Assembly: GCA_900318625.1 (NCBI GenBank)
Contig: ONLG01000005.1
Coordinates: 23,620 to 87,619, forward strand
Length of the DNA: 64,000 nucleotides
Reading direction: 5' to 3'
Source: an uncultured Prevotella sp.
GTDB taxonomy: Bacteria; Bacteroidota; Bacteroidia; Bacteroidales; Bacteroidaceae
Part shown: positions 59,731 through 64,000 of the stretch, one piece after another
Layout of the letters: each line of letters opens with the position of its first letter
Position numbering within the stretch: position 1 is the stretch's first letter
Made by a program: the position numbers and the translations under genes
Notes under the pieces: model-generated
Told to the model about the DNA's origin: nothing
Databases searched by the model: none
What the model saw: the letters and a program-made list of their open reading frames with translations, nothing else

Positions 59731-61173
59731 TTACTGTTTACGCGACACATGGAAGCGATATTTGTCCTCGAAGATGTCGCCTACACGGTTTATCTCCAGG
59801 AGCGTGGTATTGCCTTTCGAGTCGAACGTACCGCTCAGATAGGCTATCTTGTCGTCGAGTCCCAGGTATCCCTTCTGCCTCAGCATACGAATAGCCGCAC
59901 AGAACTGATAGTCGGCTGTCACCTGCTGTTTCTGCAACACCGGGATAACGCCGTAGCTGAGGTTCAGCCAGCGCTGGGTCTTGTCCTGAAGACAGATGGC
60001 AAGGATAGGCGTGGGGCCGCGGAAAGCCGACAGATGGCGTGCCGTCTGGCCGGTCTTGCTGTCGGTGATGATGCCTTTCACACCCAGATATTCTGTTGCT
60101 TCTATGGCACACTTGGCAAGATACTCGCGCTGCTCGATGCCGTCGTAGACCGGATGTGAGAAGTGGCCCTCGCGATGAGCATCCTGCTCGGCCTGTTCGG
60201 CTATCTGGGCCATCGTCTCAACGGCTTCCACCGGATAGCGGCCACTGGCGGTCTCGCCACTGAGCATGAGCGCATCGGTGCGCATATAGATGGCATTGGC
60301 TATGTCTGTCACCTCCGCACGCGTGGGGCGCGGATTGTTTATCATCGTATGGAGCATCTGCGTTGCCACAATCACCGGCTTCTTCGCGCGTATACATTTA
60401 TTTATAATGTCGCGCTGAATACCGGGAATACGCTCCAGCGGCACCTCAATTCCCAAGTCGCCGCGGGCTATCATTATGCCGTAGGAAGCCTCAATTATCT
60501 CGTCGATATTGTCTACTCCTTCCTGATTTTCTATCTTCGAGATAATCTTTATGTCTGAATCGTAGGCATCGAGGATAGCCTGCACAGCCCTCACATCGGC
60601 TGCCGAGCGCACAAAGGAGTGGGCAATGAAGTCGATGTCCTCCTCTATCGCCAGCAGTATGTTCTTTCGGTCCTTGCTCGTCAGCGCCGGAAGGTCTATG
60701 TGCTGTCCTGGCACGTTCACGCTCTTGCGCGCTCCAAGCACACCTTCGTTCTGCACCTGAGCCACGAGCATGGGGCCCGTGTTCTCTATCACGAGCATAT
60801 CGAGGGCACCGTCGTCGAAGAGCAGGTGGTCGCCCACTTTCACGTCGCGGGCGATGTCGGTATAGGTGAGGTTCACTATGTCGTGAGTGGTGTCCATCTC
60901 CGGACGACCAAACACTTTCACCACGTCGCCGGATTTATAGCTGATTGGGGCTGCAACGTTGGTAGTGCGCACCTCGGGGCCCTTGGTATCAATCAGAATA
61001 CCTATGTGTGGCGACACTGCACGCGTGTTGCGGATTATCGTCTTGATGCCTTCGGGAGTGGCATGGGCGGTGTTCATGCGCACCACGTTCATGCCAGCCA
61101 GAAACAGCCGGCGCAGAAAGTCCTGGTCGCAGCGGCGGTCGCTGATGCTGCATACTATCTTTGTTTGCTTCAT
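59731..61173 (-). CDS. pyk: Pyruvate kinase
   Basis: Last step of glycolysis: PEP + ADP to pyruvate + ATP. 480 aa. Motifs: RMNTAHATPEG, DTKGPEVRT, a B domain (about 70-165), KIENQEGVDNIDEII (catalytic Lys), MIARGDLGIEVP, TQMLHTMINNPRPTRAEVTDIANAI and MLSGETASGRYPVEAV. The allosteric C domain is present, ending TLLEINRVGDIFEDKYRF. The N-terminal KIVCSISDRR lacks the usual TKI.CT.GP form, a variant seen in Bacteroidetes. Sits between a zinc-ribbon membrane protein and DUF5686. Confidence 0.96.
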   Translation of the reverse strand: MKQTKIVCSISDRRCDQDFLRRLFLAGMNVVRMNTAHATPEGIKTIIRNTRAVSPHIGILIDTKGPEVRTTNVAAPISYKSGDVVKVFGRPEMDTTHDIVNLTYTDIARDVKVGDHLLFDDGALDMLVIENTGPMLVAQVQNEGVLGARKSVNVPGQHIDLPALTSKDRKNILLAIEEDIDFIAHSFVRSAADVRAVQAILDAYDSDIKIISKIENQEGVDNIDEIIEASYGIMIARGDLGIEVPLERIPGIQRDIINKCIRAKKPVIVATQMLHTMINNPRPTRAEVTDIANAIYMRTDALMLSGETASGRYPVEAVETMAQIAEQAEQDAHREGHFSHPVYDGIEQREYLAKCAIEATEYLGVKGIITDSKTGQTARHLSAFRGPTPILAICLQDKTQRWLNLSYGVIPVLQKQQVTADYQFCAAIRMLRQKGYLGLDDKIAYLSGTFDSKGNTTLLEINRVGDIFEDKYRFHVSRKQ

Positions 61174-61222
61174 AGTTCGCTAAGTTATGTTGGTTTTATC
61201 TTATTCTTACTTTTGCCGGCAG

Positions 61223-61987
61223 CTATCTCACATCGTCGATAAGGATATTGCTGCCCTCAATGCTCACCTTCAGATGGCGGTATGTGGTCTGTCCGCGCTC
61301 CACGAGGCTCACCCTGTACCAGTCGTCGCCCTCGCTCACCACCTGCAGCCTGCCGCGCATAGTCTCATAGTCGGGTTGCTGCGAGTCGGTTCTGAAGAGA
61401 CGCCATGCCACATCGGTGCGCCTCGGCTGTATCGAGTCGCCTTCGTCAATGGTTGTGAGTTTCTCTAAGCAGTGGGCTGTGAGGTAATGCTCATAGCCTC
61501 TGCCGCCCTGTGGGGTAAGCACGGCCTTCAGGTAGAAGGCTTCGATGAAGCGCGATATATTGCGCTCACGCACTTCCTGCATATTGTCGTTGCGCTGGCG
61601 CGCCTCCTCGGCCTCGCGTATGCGCATCAACGAGTCGGAATGGGCTTTCAGCTGCTGCTGTTGCCTGCGCTGCTCCCACTCGCGGTCTTGTTCGGCCTGC
61701 ACGCTGCTCAGCCACAGGTAGCCCCCCAATGCGGCCACAACTGCAATCAATATCACAGCTATCACGCCCCACTGCCATGAGCACCCATTGCGCTTAGGCT
61801 GTCCCGAGGGCAGCGGACGCTGAGGCATACGGGGTTGCTGGGGAGCTGTTGGCGGCTCCACGGCTTCGGGCAGAGCCACTACCATTTCGTTCTGACAGAA
61901 CGGACAACGGCATTGCACCGTCTGTCCGGCTTGCGCCTCTATGATGAACTGCCCTGAGCAGTTGCTGCACGTCACCTTATATTGCAT
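61223..61987 (-). CDS. Zinc-ribbon membrane protein of unknown function
   Basis: 254 aa. N-terminal zinc ribbon CSNCSGQFIIEAQAGQTVQC.CPFCQ (CxxC ... CxCPxC, residues about 8-32), a Pro/Gln-rich linker, one membrane helix (about 72-94: WGVIAVILIAVVAALGGYLWL), a Gln/Arg-rich coiled coil (about 97-140), and a C-terminal periplasmic-type alpha/beta domain of about 110 residues (ISRFIEAFYLKAVL..., YRHLKVSIEGSNILIDDVR). The C-terminal part resembles domains of the NTF2/DUF3828 kind in outline only. Gap to pyk 49 bp. Confidence 0.75.
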   Translation of the reverse strand: MQYKVTCSNCSGQFIIEAQAGQTVQCRCPFCQNEMVVALPEAVEPPTAPQQPRMPQRPLPSGQPKRNGCSWQWGVIAVILIAVVAALGGYLWLSSVQAEQDREWEQRRQQQQLKAHSDSLMRIREAEEARQRNDNMQEVRERNISRFIEAFYLKAVLTPQGGRGYEHYLTAHCLEKLTTIDEGDSIQPRRTDVAWRLFRTDSQQPDYETMRGRLQVVSEGDDWYRVSLVERGQTTYRHLKVSIEGSNILIDDVR

Positions 61988-62047
61988 AGCTTATATCTAT
62001 AAAGTAGCTTATATTGATATTTCTTCTGAGTATCAGACAACTAACAT

Positions 62048-62899
62048 TCAGCTCTCAAGGAAAGCCTTAATATCCGACAGCCGGCGGCGAGCTTCCTCGA
62101 CGCCCTGCTGATATACGGTTTCCATCTGTTCTTCGCTGTGCGACAGATGGTCTATCTCGAGCTTCCTACGGGGGCGTATCACCAAGGTGTCGCCCTGCTT
62201 CTCGCTACGTGCCACGTAGTCGAGCTGCCGGTTATACATCTCATGCCTGCGGTCGAGTGCGCTAATCATGTTGGGGTACTTGCGAAGTGCGACCCGCATC
62301 AGAGGCATCAGCCTGTTGTGGCTCTTGCGGTAGCCCTCGGGCTGCGTCAGCACAACCACATTTCGGCTGTAGCCTTGCCTGCGGAAGAACTCTAAAGGTA
62401 TGGAGTCGGCCACTCCTCCGTCGAGAAGCAACTCATCTCCCACCCTCACTATGCGCGACACCAACGGCATAGATGCCGATGCACGGATGTATTCGTAGCA
62501 GTCGTAGTCGCACTCCATGAGCCGCTTATACACCGCCTCACCCGTCTGCACATCGGTACACACAGCATAGAACTCCATCGGATTCATCTCAAACGTCTTC
62601 GTGTCGAACACATCGAGATGCTCTGGCAGGTAGTGATAGCAATATTCGGCACCAAAGATGTCGCCCGTGGTGAACCACGAACGCCAGCTGCAATAGCGCC
62701 ACTCATGGGCAAAGCGCTTGTTGTAGCGTATCACTCTGCCAGCCTGACGCGACTTATAGTTGCATCCGAAAGCCGCTCCTGCCGAAACGCCCACCAGTCC
62801 GTCGAAGCTCACACCGTGCTCCATAAGCACATCCATGACACCGGCTGTGAACAGTCCGCGCAGGGCACCACCCTCAAGAACTAATCCTTTCTTATACAT
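62048..62899 (-). CDS. Patatin-like phospholipase
   Basis: 283 aa from MYKKGLVLEGGALRGLFTAG; the frame is open 14 codons upstream but this start is the family norm and lies 9 bp after the -7 element. Patatin core: oxyanion loop GGALRG, nucleophile elbow GVSAGA (Ser), dyad Asp in LLDGGVADSIP. C-terminal region (about 200-280) is helical and charged. No signal peptide, so probably cytoplasmic and acting on membrane lipid. Likely a separate or leading gene of the 62.9-57.2 kb minus-strand run. Confidence 0.92.
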   Translation of the reverse strand: MYKKGLVLEGGALRGLFTAGVMDVLMEHGVSFDGLVGVSAGAAFGCNYKSRQAGRVIRYNKRFAHEWRYCSWRSWFTTGDIFGAEYCYHYLPEHLDVFDTKTFEMNPMEFYAVCTDVQTGEAVYKRLMECDYDCYEYIRASASMPLVSRIVRVGDELLLDGGVADSIPLEFFRRQGYSRNVVVLTQPEGYRKSHNRLMPLMRVALRKYPNMISALDRRHEMYNRQLDYVARSEKQGDTLVIRPRRKLEIDHLSHSEEQMETVYQQGVEEARRRLSDIKAFLES

Positions 62900-62907
62900 T
62901 ATGTGTG

Positions 62908-62915
62908 CAAAGGTA
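62908..62915 (-). promoter_or_regulatory. -7 element of the patatin gene
   Basis: Minus-strand TACCTTTG ends 9 bp before the ATG, implying a near-leaderless mRNA. The expected -33 region reads GGGTTTTTAG, without a clear TTTG. Confidence 0.5.
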
Positions 62916-63086
62916 GTGAAAAAAACTAAAAACCCATACACTTGTTATAGTTTTTTGGCAATCGGCAATGCCCGCAACCGCACAAACAATGCAAGTTTGC
63001 GTGCGCTATTAAAAGAAGAGTATGTCAACATTGTACTCTGAGCTCACTCTACTTTCTTTCTCAATGCTCGTAAGCATAGGTATACT

Positions 63087-63323
63087 TCATGCTGCCGTAC
63101 CTATCTCATAAAGATATTCTGGCGCAAAGTCTGCTCCATTCTCCCATTCAACAGTGTTGAACTTGATAGAGAAGCACTTAAAATATTCAATATCCTTCAA
63201 AGGAGCATAGACCGTACCATTCAGAGAATTGCTCAAGTCGACAATCTTCTGCTCCCCATTGCTGAACCACAACAGCAGTCTGAAGCCATCCAAATATTCG
63301 GCTTTGATTACTTCTAAAAACAT
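63087..63323 (-). CDS. DUF2442 family protein (possible antitoxin-like partner)
   Basis: 78 aa. Compact alpha/beta protein: MFLEVIKAEYLDGFRLLLWFSNGE, VDLSNSL, and a C-terminal VEWENGADFAPEYLYE, all typical of DUF2442. These proteins frequently pair with DUF4160, as here, with the partner 7 bp upstream on the same strand. The pairing resembles a toxin-antitoxin layout, but that role is inferred. Confidence 0.88.
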   Translation of the reverse strand: MFLEVIKAEYLDGFRLLLWFSNGEQKIVDLSNSLNGTVYAPLKDIEYFKCFSIKFNTVEWENGADFAPEYLYEIGTAA

Positions 63324-63330
63324 TGTCTCA

Positions 63331-63588
63331 TCACTTTAAAGGGTCAATCTTATCAAGCGGCTCGCCTTTTTGTGCTTTATCCCAATTAACCATCAGTTCA
63401 GCACGATGCTCTTCAAGCCACTCCAGTATCATGCGCAAAGCCCTACCCGGCATCTCGCCTTTCACAACTCCGTCCTTGATGTTCACTATTACCTTATAGT
63501 CACCATACCAGGCATGGAAGTGCGGAGGTTGATGATCGGAAAAGTTCATCCAGATGTAGATTCCATAGAAAAAACTTATTTGCGGCAT
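63331..63588 (-). CDS. DUF4160 family protein (partner of DUF2442)
   Basis: 85 aa from MPQISFFYGIYIWMNF; the frame runs 25 codons further upstream but through a strong inverted repeat. DUF4160 signature HQPPHFHAWYGDYKV and EMPGRALRMILEWLEEHRAELMVNW are clear. Function unproven; suggested toxin-like or regulatory. A perfect 12-bp inverted repeat lies 54-95 bp upstream. Confidence 0.9.
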   Translation of the reverse strand: MPQISFFYGIYIWMNFSDHQPPHFHAWYGDYKVIVNIKDGVVKGEMPGRALRMILEWLEEHRAELMVNWDKAQKGEPLDKIDPLK

Positions 63589-63641
63589 ATTACTATTATA
63601 GCATTTAACGGTTACGTGTTCAAAGTTACACAAAAAAGATT

Positions 63642-63683
63642 GCAATGCACGCATAAAAAGCAAACTTTTTTTGCGTGCATTGC
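63642..63683. repeat. Perfect 12-bp inverted repeat upstream of the DUF4160-DUF2442 pair
   Basis: GCAATGCACGCA (63642-63653) and TGCGTGCATTGC (63672-63683), loop of 18 nt containing A and T runs. It lies where the module's promoter or operator would be. Confidence 0.7.
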
Positions 63684-63833
63684 CAAGTGACAGTAACTTC
63701 GACGAAGTCAGAGTTACAAAAATCTCCGAACAAAGAAAGAAATGAGGAAAGTTTTATAATGTAAAGGGTTCTGCCCTTCACCACACCACTGCCAAGGTCA
63801 TTCCCGTTTTCCTCTACCATGTCTTCATCAAGT

Positions 63834-63892
63834 AATATGGGCCATATTACCGACCAATATGGGCCATATTACTCACCAATATGGGCCATATT
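63834..63892. repeat. Array G: three AATATGGGCCATATT cores at 22-bp pitch
   Basis: Cores at 63834-63848, 63856-63870 and 63878-63892; linkers ACCGACC and ACTCACC. Confidence 0.95.
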
Positions 63893-64000
63893 ACCGACCC
63901 ACCCCCGCCCCTCCCCAAGGGAGGGGAGCCGTAAGGCTCTCCATAAGGGCTATAAGTCCTTATATTTCCCATAAGACATATTAGCCATATAAGCCTTCCC
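63893..64000. repeat. CCCCTCCCC hairpin module and TATAAG block at the window edge
   Basis: CCCCTCCCCAAGGGAGGGG stem, GAGCC-GTAA-GGCTC hairpin, then a TATAAG block ending ATATTAGCCATATAAGCC. Nearly collinear with 48626-48730, and cut by the window end. Confidence 0.85.

Noticed and set aside
63626-63820. 64-aa minus-strand ORF before the DUF4160 gene
   Set aside because: Made of the inverted repeat and flanking AT-rich DNA; no recognisable protein features.

Overview
The window looks like a stretch of a Bacteroidales chromosome, most likely Prevotella or a close relative. The evidence is: (i) at least eleven promoters of the Bacteroidetes type (TTTG, 19-20 bp, TAnnTTTG); (ii) few Shine-Dalgarno sequences; (iii) gene families largely confined to the phylum (gldE, DUF4421, DUF5686, DUF4491, a UpxY-type NusG paralogue, and a secreted protein with a type IX-like C-terminal tail). 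Base composition by eye is near half G+C. Most of the region is core metabolism and information processing. I see no phage, integrase, transposase, CRISPR array or rRNA operon.

Layout. 1-9.1 kb: the 3' end of valS meets a minus-strand cluster (small membrane protein, OmpH-like lipoprotein, nth, DUF2461); pepD, a small lipoprotein and htpG follow on plus. 9.6-13.4 kb: a TonB-dependent-receptor-like protein diverges from a membrane-anchored LytTR regulator, with AlgR-like direct repeats between them. 13.5-18.3 kb: a four-tRNA array (Gly, Leu, Leu, Gly) runs into a hypothetical gene, ssb and gldE; pgm lies upstream. 18.4-21.8 kb: DUF4491-rlmH on plus; panB, a HAD phosphatase and an orphan UpxY/NusG-like gene on minus. 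21.8-28.7 kb: a complete seven-gene trp operon in the order D-C-F-A-B-E-G behind an attenuator-like leader. 28.8-34 kb: DUF4421, aminopeptidase P and a secreted protein. 34.1-40 kb: a three-gene RND efflux operon. 40-47 kb: trmD, a TtcA-like thiolase, a DMT-like membrane protein, tRNA-Gly(CCC) and tRNA-Thr(CGT), a GH127-type glycosidase and maeB. 47-57 kb: an ECF sigma factor, rpe, an exported C1B peptidase, recJ-recQ and tkt-rpiB. 57-64 kb: DUF5686, pyk, a zinc-ribbon membrane protein, a patatin lipase and a DUF4160-DUF2442 pair.

The most unusual element is a dispersed intergenic repeat. Six separate sites each carry exactly three copies of the 15-mer AATATGGGCCATATT at a strict 22-bp pitch. 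All 18 copies are identical while the 7-bp linkers vary, and the off-centre G lies on the plus strand in all 18, even at the one site whose linkers are inverted. The arrays come with two other repeat modules: a C-rich/G-rich hairpin and a TATAAG-rich block. At two sites they are joined to a 174-bp duplicated segment that carries the promoter of the adjacent gene. This pattern fits a conserved, polar, multi-site protein-binding element rather than neutral repeat debris.

Metabolically, pgm, tkt, rpiB, rpe, pyk and maeB give much of the sugar-phosphate and pyruvate/malate network. The trp operon draws chorismate, PRPP and serine from outside the window. The envelope genes (TonB receptor, RND pump, DUF4421, DUF5686, secreted type IX-like protein, GH127 enzyme) suit a glycan-foraging Gram-negative anaerobe.
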